54,122 nucleotides of DNA from Candidatus Moranbacteria bacterium UBA2206 (GCA_002328565.1 DCUU01000056.1:1-54122), one strand, 5' to 3'; shown: positions 1 through 7,954, counted from the stretch's first letter. The notes: a model not told the origin generated them from the letters alone. Numbers and translations: made by a program.

Positions 1-106
1 CATAAATTTCCGAACTCGGATACACGAAACCTCTCCGCTTGCAAAGCGACACGATTTTTTCCATTTTACCCGCCGAAGAGGAGGGCATGTTATCTTCTTT
101 TGTCAT
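1..106 (-). CDS. glyS: Glycyl-tRNA synthetase, N-terminal fragment (partial)
   Basis: Reading leftwards from an ATG at 106 gives 35 codons that run off the window edge. The stretch from residue 15 ([20 protein letters not shown]) matches the conserved start of the class II alpha2-type glycyl-tRNA synthetase, which charges tRNA-Gly. Three in-frame ATGs exist at 106, 88 and 64; the family normally starts near the third. The extra N-terminal residues overlap a CCGCCGAAGAGG-type repeat also seen near 41540, so the extension may be repeat-derived. No Shine-Dalgarno clearly selects one start. The identification is good, the start is uncertain. Confidence 0.8.
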   Translation of the reverse strand, partial: MTKEDNMPSSSAGKMEKIVSLCKRRGFVYPSSEIY

Positions 107-391
107 AAAATTAATTTTAAGAAATTACGAACTAAAAAACCCCATTCCAACAACTCAAAGACACTTAAAAGTCTTTCAATTACTAGAACGAGGTTCCTCG
201 CGTTTCCATCTAGCTTCTCGCCAATTGGCGAACACCTTGATTTTATTCAATTGTCTCTCAGGATCCAACCCCTGAAAGTTTTTTCTATTTTTATATTACA
301 AAATTTTTAGAATTTAGTCAATTAAAACTTGGTTCCTTTTTATTTCCCAAAATTACCGCTATACTATATATAAATATCCTTAAATAATCCT
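107..391. other. Intergenic region: leader of glyS and promoter side of the oxidoreductase
   Basis: This stretch separates the leftward glyS from the rightward oxidoreductase. On the minus strand 183-213 can fold into a hairpin with CTAGA/TCTAG outer arms and an inner CGAGG/CCTCG stem, and 168-190 contains an AAAGAC/GTCTTT pair. These may be leader structures of glyS. The T-box core TGGNACC is not present here, so I do not call a T-box. TATACT at about 370-375 is a plausible -10 for the rightward gene. The +-strand ORF through this region has no homology I recognise and looks like a shadow. Confidence 0.35.
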
Positions 392-1417
392 ATGGAATCT
401 TACGAAATAATTATTATCGGAGCGGGACCAGCTGGCCTGAATGCTGCCAAAATTCTAGGCGATGCGGGGAAAAGGGTTTTACTTCTAGAAAAAAACCCAG
501 AAATTGGACCGAAGATTTGCGCTGGAGGCCTTACGCGGAAAAGTATAAATTATCTTAATCTGCCAGAAGAGATCATTAACTATAAATATAATGAGATAAT
601 TTTCAATTCTCCACATTTCCGTTCTGCTATAAAATTTGACGGTATTTTTTTCTACACAGTTGACCGAAAAAATTTAGGCCAGTGGCAACTGGAAAAAATA
701 AACCGTGATTTCGTTGAAGTGCGAACAAGCACTCATGTCGTCCGAATTGAAAAAGATTTCATCCTCACAAATGAAAATCAAAAAATTAAATTTAATTTTC
801 TCATCGGCGCAGACGGATCAAACTCTATCGTCCGCCGACATCTCAAATTGAAAACTCGTTTAGCTGGTGTGGCGATTCAATATAAACTTCCATTGGGTAC
901 ATTCAAAAATTTCGAAATTTTTATGCACTCCAAATTTTTCGGTGCTTGGTATTCTTGGATTTTTCCCCACAAAGATCATATTTCAATCGGTTATGGGTAT
1001 CCGCAAAAACTTTTTTCGCCAATTAAGGCGCAAAAGAAATTTGAGCATTGGGCTCAAAGCAAAAATATCGATCTTAAAAATTCCGTTCGCGAAGCATTTC
1101 TCATTAATTGCGACTATCGCGGTTTTCGTTTTGGAAATGTTTTCCTCTGCGGAGACGCCGCCGGAATAGCCGATAGTTTCACAGGCGAAGGCATCTATCA
1201 AGCCCTAGTCTCTGGCGAAGATATTGCCAAAATAATTCTTGACAAAAATCATCGCCCAAAAAAAATTCGCGAAGTGATTCGCGAAAAAAGAATTCACGAA
1301 ATAATGCTACTTTTTGTCATTTGTTCCTGGTTTCTCCGAGATCTCGTTTTTGATTGCATCACGCTTTTGGTAAGAATAAAATTATTCGGAAAAACATTGA
1401 TTCGTATTTTGTCTTAA
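392..1417 (+). CDS. Geranylgeranyl-reductase-family FAD-dependent oxidoreductase
   Basis: This 341-residue protein begins with a dinucleotide-binding motif GAGPAG (residues 10-15), has the GADGS motif near residue 139, and the C-terminal FAD-contacting GDAAG near residue 254 followed by an S-F-T-G-E-G-I segment. This order is typical of the geranylgeranyl reductase/FixC-like family, which reduces isoprenoid double bonds or hydroxylates small aromatics. The last 45 residues are hydrophobic and may contact the membrane. It stands alone on the plus strand, divergent from glyS, so its substrate cannot be read from context; reduction of polyprenyl carrier lipids is one possibility. Confidence 0.75.
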   Translation: MESYEIIIIGAGPAGLNAAKILGDAGKRVLLLEKNPEIGPKICAGGLTRKSINYLNLPEEIINYKYNEIIFNSPHFRSAIKFDGIFFYTVDRKNLGQWQLEKINRDFVEVRTSTHVVRIEKDFILTNENQKIKFNFLIGADGSNSIVRRHLKLKTRLAGVAIQYKLPLGTFKNFEIFMHSKFFGAWYSWIFPHKDHISIGYGYPQKLFSPIKAQKKFEHWAQSKNIDLKNSVREAFLINCDYRGFRFGNVFLCGDAAGIADSFTGEGIYQALVSGEDIAKIILDKNHRPKKIREVIREKRIHEIMLLFVICSWFLRDLVFDCITLLVRIKLFGKTLIRILS

Positions 1418-1430
1418 GCGGTTAATTTTT

Positions 1431-1474
1431 GGAAAATAAAAAAAGGGCGCTATCTCGAAAGATTAAGCGCCCTT
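1431..1474 (-). terminator. Intrinsic terminator of the 1.45-1.76 kb short transcript
   Basis: On the minus strand a GGGCGCT/AGCGCCC stem is followed directly by a long U run. The plus-strand reading lacks a U run, so it serves the minus-strand transcript and not the upstream oxidoreductase. Confidence 0.75.
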
Positions 1475-1492
1475 GCATTTGGATCAGCCTAG

Positions 1493-1534
1493 CTAGGTAA
1501 ATCCAGATGTTGGCCGTCGACGAAATCGTCTCAT
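1493..1534 (-). CDS. Possible 13-residue Arg-rich micropeptide
   Basis: An ATG at 1534 is preceded by AAGGAG at a workable distance and opens a 13-codon ORF encoding MRRFRRRPTSGFT, ending in TAG. It lies just before the intrinsic terminator of a short transcript. Five of the first seven residues are arginine. No known family is recognised. Its reality rests only on the Shine-Dalgarno and its place in a promoter-terminator unit; it could equally be part of a structured non-coding RNA. Confidence 0.3.
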   Translation of the reverse strand: MRRFRRRPTSGFT

Positions 1535-1658
1535 GCCTTTTCTCCTTTTTTTAAGGTTCTCCTTTGCGATACAAAGGAGCACTACAATTCACCCTTCGAC
1601 ATAATCCTTGGGATTACTCCGGGCAAATCGCTTACTACTGGGCCAGGTCGCCGGCGGA

Positions 1659-1718
1659 TCAAATGTTTTCACAAAAATTAAGGGCACTGGCCCCTGTGGT
1701 ACTGGCACGTGTCTTCAT
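1659..1718 (-). CDS. Possible 19-residue micropeptide
   Basis: AAAGGAGGG lies 7 nt before an ATG at 1718, and the frame runs 19 codons (MKTRASTTGASALNFCENI) to TGA. The ORF starts about 40 nt after the predicted transcription start of a strong promoter. A second overlapping frame from an ATG at the end of the Shine-Dalgarno would encode a 15-residue Cys/His peptide but has no spacing. Nothing in the peptide is recognised. It may be a leader peptide or toxin-like small protein, or the RNA may be the functional product. Confidence 0.35.
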   Translation of the reverse strand: MKTRASTTGASALNFCENI

Positions 1719-1758
1719 TGGACATCCCTCCTTTCGATGCTAAGTTTGGCATCCAGAC

Positions 1759-1786
1759 TTTATAGCATACTGACAGAATTTGTCAA
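1759..1786 (-). promoter_or_regulatory. Strong sigma70-type promoter
   Basis: On the minus strand TTGACA (1781-1786) is separated by 16 nt from TATAAA (1759-1764). It points leftwards into the short transcript and away from trhP. Confidence 0.65.
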
Positions 1787-1915
1787 TAGCTGGGCGAAAA
1801 ATTTTATCGATAAAATTGAAAGATGCTGTTTTTTTGGCTTAAATAAAACAATAAAATACCTACTTGTATTTATGATATTCAACCTTGCAAAACGTGACAT
1901 TATAAATTCGAGTGA

Positions 1916-1988
1916 GCTGGCGTTAAAAAATTTATCCTGCTTGAGACCCGACGCATTTGGTCGGGTCGAGTTATAAATTTTAGCCAGC
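1916..1988. repeat. Fold-back inverted repeat
   Basis: GCTGGC and GCCAGC outer ends enclose paired A/T-rich arms and an ACCCGAC/GTCGGGT core. The whole forms one long imperfect hairpin with no U run, downstream of trhP. It resembles the other fold-back elements of this window in size class but shares no ends with them. Confidence 0.5.
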
Positions 1989-2025
1989 AAACGAAGAATT
2001 TATTGGCACGTGAGCTCGGTTGAGA

Positions 2026-2067
2026 GTTCTTTTTGTTACTTTTTCTTGCGGAAAGAAAAAGTAAGCG
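2026..2067. repeat. CTTTTTGTTACTTTTTCTT-type palindromic repeat
   Basis: The sequence reads into the trhP 3' end and provides its final codons. Related copies occur near 7155-7200 and 29065-29135, each pairing a CTTTCTTT arm with an AAAGAAAG arm. Confidence 0.6.
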
Positions 2068-3283
2068 CAGTTCGCCTAATCAAACTTCCCTCCGGCAAAA
2101 TTTTGTCGAATTCAAAATAGTATAATTTTTTGTGTCCGCCGTGGGCTTCGGAAATTTCTTTTTTCTGGTCGTTAAATATTTTTTTGATCTTAATCGCAAT
2201 GTTTTTTTCCGGAGTAATAGCTTCAATTTTGTCGTTTTTCAAAACCGCATTATGAATTTTCATGATATTCAATTTTCCTTCTACACCTCTCATTTCCCCA
2301 ACAAATTCAACCTTGGCACCAAAAAGTTTTCCTTCAAAATTATGCGCCGGCTCTTGCTCCAAAAGAAAGCCGGTTGAATATCCGCGATGCACTAAGTTAT
2401 CTAATTCTTTTTTTTGTTCCAGAATAACTTTCCGTACAGACGAGGCATGCCTCGTCTCTACAATTGCATCAATTACCTTTCGATATGCCCTTGTCACTAC
2501 TGCGACATAACAGACGCTTTTCGCCCGACCTTCGATTTTCATAGAACTTATCCCGGCTTTCACCAAATCTTCCATATGCGAAATCAAATTCATATCATAA
2601 CTATTGAAAAAATATGTCCCATGCCGATCCTCTTCAACATTCATTTCATACCTATCCTTTTCATCTCTAACTGTTTTATATTTCCACCTGCATGGCTGAG
2701 TGCAATCCCCCAAATTAGCGCTTTTGTTGTTCATCCATTTCGAAAGAATACACCGACCGGAATAACTCATACACATGGCGCCATGTACAAAATATTCCAA
2801 CTCAATACCCTTCACTTTTTTGGAAATTTCTTCAATCTCTCTGAGCGTCACTTCCCGCGCCAAAATTATTCTTTTCACTCCCAAACTTTTCCAAAATTTC
2901 ACCGCTTCAAAATTAGTCGCATTGGCTTGGGTGGAAAGATGGATGTCCACATTGGGCAAATATTTCTTGACCAAATTTATTATCCCAGGATCGCTAGCGA
3001 TAATTCCGTCAATTTTAATTTCTTTCAAAAATTTCAAATGCTTTTCCACTCTTTCTAAATGTTGATTATGAGCATAGATATTGAGCGTTACATATATTTT
3101 CTTTTTTAGTTTATGAGCATAGGCGACCGCTTCCAAAATATCCTGCTCACTAAATTTATTAATTCGTACCCGCAGAGAAAAATCCGGCACCCCAAAATAC
3201 ACCGCATCCGCACCATAAGCAAAGGCATATTTCATTTTCTCCAAACTTCCCGCCGGCGCCAATAATTCTATTTTTTTTCTCAT
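2036..3283 (-). CDS. trhP: U32 peptidase-family tRNA hydroxylation protein (TrhP/YegQ type)
   Basis: The 415-residue protein starts with ELLAPAGSLEKMKYAFAYGA, the hallmark of the U32 family. Residues about 164-182 match the U32 signature (E-Y-F-V-H-G-A-M-C-x4-G-x-C-x-L-S). It also has the double-Cys region GDCTQPCRW typical of the YegQ/YrrO branch, which installs 5-hydroxyuridine at tRNA wobble U34 from prephenate. The last residues come from a widespread CTTACTTTTTCTTTC repeat. A 28-bp palindromic repeat at 2434-2461 encodes the run around RHASSV and appears to be an in-frame insertion. It lies in the same orientation as tgt, another wobble-modification gene. Confidence 0.85.
   Translation of the reverse strand: MRKKIELLAPAGSLEKMKYAFAYGADAVYFGVPDFSLRVRINKFSEQDILEAVAYAHKLKKKIYVTLNIYAHNQHLERVEKHLKFLKEIKIDGIIASDPGIINLVKKYLPNVDIHLSTQANATNFEAVKFWKSLGVKRIILAREVTLREIEEISKKVKGIELEYFVHGAMCMSYSGRCILSKWMNNKSANLGDCTQPCRWKYKTVRDEKDRYEMNVEEDRHGTYFFNSYDMNLISHMEDLVKAGISSMKIEGRAKSVCYVAVVTRAYRKVIDAIVETRHASSVRKVILEQKKELDNLVHRGYSTGFLLEQEPAHNFEGKLFGAKVEFVGEMRGVEGKLNIMKIHNAVLKNDKIEAITPEKNIAIKIKKIFNDQKKEISEAHGGHKKLYYFEFDKILPEGSLIRRTALTFSFRKKK
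2434..2461. repeat. 28-bp GTAnAGACG...CGTCTCTAC palindrome inside trhP
   Basis: The 28-bp palindrome has ends GTACAGACG and CGTCTCTAC and a variable centre. Copies of the same length and ends lie inside tgt (3932-3959) and ileS (15169-15196). Confidence 0.75.
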
Positions 3284-3298
3284 AATAATTTACGTTAG

Positions 3299-3366
3299 AG
3301 ATCCTGAAACAAGTTCAGGATGACAAAATAAAAAAGACTGTCATGCTGAACTTGTTTCAGCATCTA
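3299..3366. repeat. REP pair (CCTGAAACAAGTTCAGG / GCTGAACTTGTTTCAGC)
   Basis: Two opposed palindromic units of about 26 bp flank a short linker. The second unit overlaps the end of the GIY-YIG gene and encodes its C-terminus and stop. The same units recur at 3660-3708, 31378-31438 and 40534-40599. Confidence 0.75.
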
Positions 3367-3649
3367 ATAGTGTGTCATATAAATCTATCCAATTGGGATT
3401 ACTTTTAGTTATTAGGTTTATTTTCCAATCTCTGTGCCAATTTTTTAGTTGTTTTTCTCGGGAGATAGCAGAATAAACATCAGTTGTTTGCTCAAAATAA
3501 ACTAATTTTGTTAAATTATATTTTTCAGAAAATCCTTTTACTAATTTATTTTTATGTTCATAAATTCTTTTTGGTAAATTCCCAGTAAATCCAATATAAA
3601 GAACTTTGTTTAGTTTATTAGTAATAATGTAAACACAATATTGCTTCAT
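3341..3649 (-). CDS. GIY-YIG nuclease superfamily protein
   Basis: The 102-residue single-domain protein opens with YCVYIITNKLNKVLYIGFTG, which carries the GIY-YIG dyad and the following glycine. A conserved R/E segment follows (SREKQLKNWHRDWK), as in UvrC-like small nucleases of the COG2827 type. Cellular targets of these proteins are mostly unknown. It lies between trhP and tgt but is bracketed on both sides by REP palindromes, and its last residues (DAETSSA) and TGA stop are read from the REP itself. That suggests movement with, or repair around, these repeats. Confidence 0.85.
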   Translation of the reverse strand: MKQYCVYIITNKLNKVLYIGFTGNLPKRIYEHKNKLVKGFSEKYNLTKLVYFEQTTDVYSAISREKQLKNWHRDWKINLITKSNPNWIDLYDTLLDAETSSA

Positions 3650-3659
3650 AGATTAATAG

Positions 3660-3708
3660 AGATCCTGAAACAAGTTCAGGATGACAAAATATAAATTCAG
3701 GATGACAA
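3660..3708. repeat. REP palindrome upstream of the GIY-YIG gene
   Basis: One full GATCCTGAAACAAGTTCAGG unit is followed by a truncated second unit (TTCAGGATGAC), just after the tgt stop codon. Confidence 0.7.
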
Positions 3709-3713
3709 CTTAA

Positions 3714-4853
3714 TCAACCACGAAGCCCCCTCAGTAGATCCGCATAAAACTTCAAGTTATGAATCGCGGCTAGTCTCATCCCGAGCATTTCTTTGGAAGC
3801 AAAAAGATGATGCAAATAAGCTTTCGTGTGATTCTTGCATAACATACAATCACAATTCTCGTCAACGCGCGAAAAATCATTTTTATATTTTCCGTTATTA
3901 ATATTAATTGTTTCGTAGAATTTTCCGTCCTGTAAAGACGCAAAATTTTGCGTCTCTACGCTATTTCGCAAAAACAAACGGCCATGTCGCCCCTCTCTTG
4001 TCGGAATCACGCAATCAAACATATCCCAGCCGAAACTATAACATTTCACAATATCCTCTGGCGTACCCACGCCCAAAGCAAAACGCAAAGAATTTTCTGG
4101 GATAAAATTAGCTGTTTCTCGTACCACTTCTTCCATAAAATTACCCTGCGCATCAATGTGCCGCGCGCCAAAACCATAACCATCAAAACCAATTTTCACC
4201 AGCTCCTCGGTGCAATGTTTTCGCAGATCCAAATATTCTCCACCCTGAATAACTCCAAAAATCAACGGTCTATCCGCCTCAGATATTTTTCTTTTTTCAA
4301 TTTGTTTTTGATATTCTTTTTTGCATCGACCTGCCCATCTAATCGTTCTCTCAACCGCCTGCGCAATTTTTTCTTTTGGATAATCATTAGGTGGCGGATC
4401 ATCCAAGCACACCATCATATCCACCCCCAAATCAAATTGAATCTGAATAGCAATTTCTGGCGTCAAAATATGCTTTGAGCCATCAGTGGGCGAACGAAAA
4501 ATAACTTCGTTGTCCGCAATCTTTCCAAGTTTTGGATTTTTGTGAATCAAAGAAAAAACCTGATATCCACCGGAATCACTAAGCAATGGTCGCGACCAAT
4601 TCATAAAGTTATGAGCATCACCCGCCTGTTTTATAATTTCCATTCCCGGATTTAGAAACAAATGATAGGTGTTAATGAGAATCGCTTCCAGCCCAATTTC
4701 TTCCAAGATTTCGTTGTCAATTGATCGCACAAAACCGCGTGTCGCATCAGGCATAAAAAACGGAGTATTAACTTCTCCGTTTTTGAGTTTAATTACTCCA
4801 ACTCGACTATTTTTATTTTTCGAAATTATCTCAAACATACCTTTCATATCCAT
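3714..4853 (-). CDS. tgt: Queuine tRNA-ribosyltransferase
   Basis: This 379-residue TGT exchanges guanine 34 of GUN-anticodon tRNAs for a queuine-type base. The two catalytic aspartates are visible at D93 (LLSDSGGYQ) and D280 (FDCVIPTREGRHG), and the zinc site at C334, C336, C339 and H365. After RLFLRN (residues 292-297) the family normally continues straight into KININNAKYKND; here about 16 extra residues, including SVETQNFASL, intervene and are encoded by a 28-bp palindromic repeat. The insert lies between catalytic and zinc motifs, so the enzyme probably tolerates a surface loop. The gene starts at the edge of a fold-back element, and the initiator could be either of two nearby ATGs. Confidence 0.93.
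   Translation of the reverse strand: MDMKGMFEIISKNKNSRVGVIKLKNGEVNTPFFMPDATRGFVRSIDNEILEEIGLEAILINTYHLFLNPGMEIIKQAGDAHNFMNWSRPLLSDSGGYQVFSLIHKNPKLGKIADNEVIFRSPTDGSKHILTPEIAIQIQFDLGVDMMVCLDDPPPNDYPKEKIAQAVERTIRWAGRCKKEYQKQIEKRKISEADRPLIFGVIQGGEYLDLRKHCTEELVKIGFDGYGFGARHIDAQGNFMEEVVRETANFIPENSLRFALGVGTPEDIVKCYSFGWDMFDCVIPTREGRHGRLFLRNSVETQNFASLQDGKFYETININNGKYKNDFSRVDENCDCMLCKNHTKAYLHHLFASKEMLGMRLAAIHNLKFYADLLRGLRG
3932..3959. repeat. 28-bp palindrome inside tgt
   Basis: GTAAAGACGC...GCGTCTCTAC with an AAAATTTT centre. It is nearly identical to the ileS copy and shares ends with the trhP copy. Confidence 0.8.
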
Positions 4854-4861
4854 ATTTACAA

Positions 4862-5007
4862 GAAGATTATTATTAAAATTTAAAAAATCCTGTTTGAGAA
4901 AGTGTATTTTATTCAGAAATTTTCCTTATCCGCCGTCGATTGAGGGAAAATTTCTGATTATTAAAATACGCTTTCGAGTTATTTTTTAATTTTTAATAAT
5001 AATCTTC
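4862..5007. mobile_element. 146-bp fold-back (MITE-like) element between the DUF11 gene and tgt
   Basis: The outer arms GAAGATTATTATTAAAA and TTTTAATAATAATCTTC are inverted copies. Pairing continues inward to CAGAAATTTTCC and GGAAAATTTCTG with few mismatches. There is no ORF. The element fills almost the whole gap and its left end abuts the tgt start. Confidence 0.6.
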
Positions 5008-5016
5008 GACCCCCCC

Positions 5017-6915
5017 CTAATTCACCACCCGATTTTTCCCCGCTATCGAAGCATCTTCCATAAGATTAGTATTTTTTGCTTCATACTCTCCGGTGATATT
5101 TTCCTCGGTAAAAAGATCCTTGGCGGTTATTGTTGTTTTTCCTAAGAGTCCCACCTCTCTTCCAACTTGATCTGGCGAAGGCTTTATCTTAACTTGAAAA
5201 GCCACTTCTGGCGATTCCAAAAGTAGTCCCGTACCAGATTCCATATTGCCAATTGTCCAAACTATTTCGTTAGTTCTGGAATTATACTCCAGATTCGCCC
5301 CTTCAGGAGAAATTTTTCCGGTCATTTGCGAGTTAGTCGGCAAAATTGCAGAAACTTTGACTCCGGAAACATTATTAGAAATATTTAGCGCTTTCCAGTG
5401 AATTGTATAGGTTGTTTCTTCCCCAACTTTTGGCGGAATTGGACCGGAATTTGAAATGCTCTTATCCGCATAATATCCCTTCACGCTCACCGCCACCACT
5501 GAATTAACTTTCATATTAATCTCATTACTAGAAATTATTTTATTCATAGAAATCGGGGTCGGCACATCCGGACTGTCAATTTTAGCCACACTTTTGATTA
5601 TGAAATTCTTATCCTTTTTTTCTCCAACTGGAAAAGTATTTGAAACTCGAATAGAAAAATTCAGCAGTCCGCCTTGGTTCGCGCCTAAATTAGCCAGCTC
5701 TTCTATATCCGAAGCCTTCCAAGTAATTGTCCGGCTGTCCGTATCAAAACTTCCACTTTTCAATTTCAGTGATGAATAATCCAAAAGAGCGCTGTCTATT
5801 TTTTCAGTGATGATAACATCGCGCAGTCCCACATTGCCATTATTTTTATAAGCAATTTCAAATTCCAAAGTATCACCTGCATTAACATTAAGATTTTTTT
5901 TCTTGTTAACCGCTTGGATTATTGCCAGAGGAGAAAAAATCATTTTTGTCTCGGCACTCTCACTGTTATACACCACAAATTCATTTTGCTGGGACACTCC
6001 AATGCTCGCTTGGACTGTTTTGATATTATCCCTTTCTCCTTCTAATTTCCCACTTACCACAATCTTTCCACTTTGCCCAGCTGGAATATTTCCAATATCC
6101 CAAGTGTTATTATCCGCCGATGCTTTCGGGCTAGCCGAAGAAAAAGTAAACTGATCAGGATATTCAATCTTAACCACCAAATTATTTATAGTTTCACCGC
6201 CATCATTTCGATAATTTATTTGATAATCCACCGCATCCCCACTTGAAACATTTTGCGGAGCCAGCACTTCCAAAGTAATTGGTGCAGAATTAACACTCAC
6301 TCCCAATTGACTATTGGCTTGAAATTGACTGGAATAACCGGAGGGATTATACGACATTACGGCTTTGAGGTAGATAAGCGCACCCTTAGGGCTATAAGCT
6401 TTTCCATTTAATATAATTTTCCCCTGAGTTTTCCCTTTGATTGTTCCGATATTGAAACTTCCTGAAGTAAGATTGTCCGATTTGAAATCAGGATTGTTTT
6501 CCGGCTTGAAATTTTCCGGATAATTAATGCGCAAGACTGCATTTTTTATCGTAAGCCGGTTTTCATTTTTATAGGTAATCTCATACGTTAAAAGTTTACC
6601 ACTATTGACTTGCGTCGGCCCCACGATTTCGATGGTGGCATTGCCCGATTGAAAAATAATTTGTCGAACTATCGCAAAAATAGCCAAAGCGATAATTATC
6701 CCGATGATAATTGCTCCGACAATCAAACCTTTTTTGATGGCCTTTTTTTCTGTTTGCCCAAGTCCAGATTTTTTCGCCCATAAATCTTTTTCACCCTTGC
6801 TCATTTCTCCAGTATTCTTGGCGATAGTTGGATCATATTTACTAATTTCATGCTCCGACAAATTCTCCGGCGCATCTTTTTTATATAGATTATTTTTAAT
6901 ATCTCGAAGTGACAT
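5017..6915 (-). CDS. Membrane-anchored DUF11-repeat surface protein
   Basis: The 632-residue protein has a charged cytoplasmic N-terminus, one membrane segment at about residues 62-85 (GLIVGAIIIGIIIALAIFAI), and then several extracellular beta-sandwich repeats. Each repeat shows the DUF11/conserved-repeat pattern: a line such as VNSGKLLTYEITYKNENRLT, then INYPENF, then a W-D-I-G-N-I-type strand. At least four repeats are recognisable (starting near residues 95, 220, 340 and 480). Proteins like this are common in the envelope of Patescibacteria and probably act in the surface layer or attachment. No catalytic motif is visible. TATAAA lies upstream of the start. Confidence 0.75.
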   Translation of the reverse strand: MSLRDIKNNLYKKDAPENLSEHEISKYDPTIAKNTGEMSKGEKDLWAKKSGLGQTEKKAIKKGLIVGAIIIGIIIALAIFAIVRQIIFQSGNATIEIVGPTQVNSGKLLTYEITYKNENRLTIKNAVLRINYPENFKPENNPDFKSDNLTSGSFNIGTIKGKTQGKIILNGKAYSPKGALIYLKAVMSYNPSGYSSQFQANSQLGVSVNSAPITLEVLAPQNVSSGDAVDYQINYRNDGGETINNLVVKIEYPDQFTFSSASPKASADNNTWDIGNIPAGQSGKIVVSGKLEGERDNIKTVQASIGVSQQNEFVVYNSESAETKMIFSPLAIIQAVNKKKNLNVNAGDTLEFEIAYKNNGNVGLRDVIITEKIDSALLDYSSLKLKSGSFDTDSRTITWKASDIEELANLGANQGGLLNFSIRVSNTFPVGEKKDKNFIIKSVAKIDSPDVPTPISMNKIISSNEINMKVNSVVAVSVKGYYADKSISNSGPIPPKVGEETTYTIHWKALNISNNVSGVKVSAILPTNSQMTGKISPEGANLEYNSRTNEIVWTIGNMESGTGLLLESPEVAFQVKIKPSPDQVGREVGLLGKTTITAKDLFTEENITGEYEAKNTNLMEDASIAGKNRVVN

Positions 6916-7022
6916 AGGTTTATCTTTGTTTTTTATACTATCATAATACTAGATTTTTTGATTTTTAACAATACAACCAACCATTCTCCAATGTCGAGTT
7001 TTCTAATTTTTTTCTTTCTTCC

Positions 7023-7152
7023 CCACCCCATAAAATAAAGAATTATAAATTGAGATTTTAGCGCGTTAAAAATTTACTCATTCTGTGCATAAGGGGAGTT
7101 AGTAAATTTAGCGAGAAAATCGAAAATTTATTTCTTTATTTTATTAGGGTGG
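7023..7152. mobile_element. 130-bp TIR element, CCACCCCATAAAATAAAG family, copy 1
   Basis: The left end CCACCCCATAAAATAAAG is answered by CTTTATTTTATTAGGGTGG at the right end, with further pairing of AAATTGAGATTTT and AAAATCGAAAATTT. Copy 2 lies at 28925-29062 with nearly identical outer arms and a different central loop. No ORF is present. A CTTTCTTTTT palindrome of another repeat family adjoins it at 7155-7200 and runs up to the recO stop. Confidence 0.7.
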
Positions 7153-7205
7153 CCTTTTTTCTTTCTGCCACTTTCTTTTTGGGCAAAAAGAAAGTGGCGA
7201 GGAGT

Positions 7206-7931
7206 CTAATTCGTTATCCACCTCACCGCTTCCTGCACGATAATTTTCAAATTATTCAAACTCTTTTTTTCAAGCTTCACCTTGCCAAGATTTTCAATCT
7301 TATTATCCAGCACAATCCGAATGAATTTTACCGCCTCATCAGTTACCCTTATTTTTCTTATCTCAAGTTTGGCGCAAACAGCACAAATTATCCCGCCCCT
7401 CTGGGCGCTAAAATAATTCTCTCCCGAAATTAGTTTACCGACACAAACAGCGCATTTTTTAACTTCCTGTTTGTAGCCTAAATTTTGCAAAAGCTTAAAA
7501 ATAAATCCTAGCGTATAAATATCGAATTTCAAAAAATCCCCCTCGGTTTTTCCGGCTACCTCGTTCATCGCGGATAAATAATCCAACAGAAGTTGAAAAG
7601 TTTTTTCATCTTTTTCCTCTTGCGTCATCAAACGATTAAAAATTTTCATTGCCCCAAAGACTTTTTCCAGCGCTTCAATGTTTTGCTTGATCGCCAAGAA
7701 ATTTTCCACCCCAATCACGCCCGTCACATTACCCCGACCCTTGCCCTTAGCCAAGAAGATTTCACACTGTGTTATTGATTCCAAGTTGCCCGCCAATTTC
7801 GCATTAGGTTTTTTGACCCCAATCGCCCGCGCCAAAATTCGCCCAGCTTCTCGAGTGTAAACCACATAAACTCGGTCAGTTTCCCCAGTATCAATCTTAT
7901 TCAACACAATCGCATTATATTTATATTCCAT
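7206..7931 (-). CDS. recO: DNA repair protein RecO
   Basis: The 241-residue protein has an N-terminal OB-fold with the family start YNAIVLNKIDTGETDRVYVV. A helical domain follows, and a zinc finger with cysteines at 160, 163, 183 and 186 (CAVC...CAVC). RecO anneals SSB-coated single strands and loads RecA in the RecFOR pathway. TAGAAT lies 6 nt before the ATG, so the mRNA may be leaderless. The final codons come from repeat-like sequence. Confidence 0.92.
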   Translation of the reverse strand: MEYKYNAIVLNKIDTGETDRVYVVYTREAGRILARAIGVKKPNAKLAGNLESITQCEIFLAKGKGRGNVTGVIGVENFLAIKQNIEALEKVFGAMKIFNRLMTQEEKDEKTFQLLLDYLSAMNEVAGKTEGDFLKFDIYTLGFIFKLLQNLGYKQEVKKCAVCVGKLISGENYFSAQRGGIICAVCAKLEIRKIRVTDEAVKFIRIVLDNKIENLGKVKLEKKSLNNLKIIVQEAVRWITN

Positions 7932-7954
7932 ATATCTATTCTACTATCTTCAAA

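Larger units (their letters stand above)
1450..1758 (-). ncRNA. Unassigned short transcript with hairpins and micro-ORFs
   Basis: The predicted minus-strand transcript begins just after the TTGACA/TATAAA promoter and ends at the U-rich terminator, about 320 nt in all. Inside it are a GTAATCC/GGATTAT hairpin (about 1596-1614) and a perfect CTCCTTTG/CAAAGGAG hairpin (about 1560-1581), plus two Shine-Dalgarno-led short ORFs. It lacks the features I know for tmRNA, RNase P RNA or 6S RNA. It could be a structured RNA or a polycistronic micropeptide mRNA. Confidence 0.4.

Noticed and set aside
39..275. A 78-residue plus-strand ORF
   Set aside because: It overlaps the glyS start on the other strand and repeat sequence; the protein shows no family features and has no Shine-Dalgarno.
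107..391. T-box leader of glyS
   Set aside because: The only near match is AGGAACC and TGGATCC; the invariant TGGNACC bulge and antiterminator arms are missing.
1431..1786. tmRNA, RNase P RNA or 6S RNA
   Set aside because: There is no tRNA-like acceptor end or tag layout, no RNase P conserved core and no long 6S-type bulged hairpin; the unit stays unassigned.
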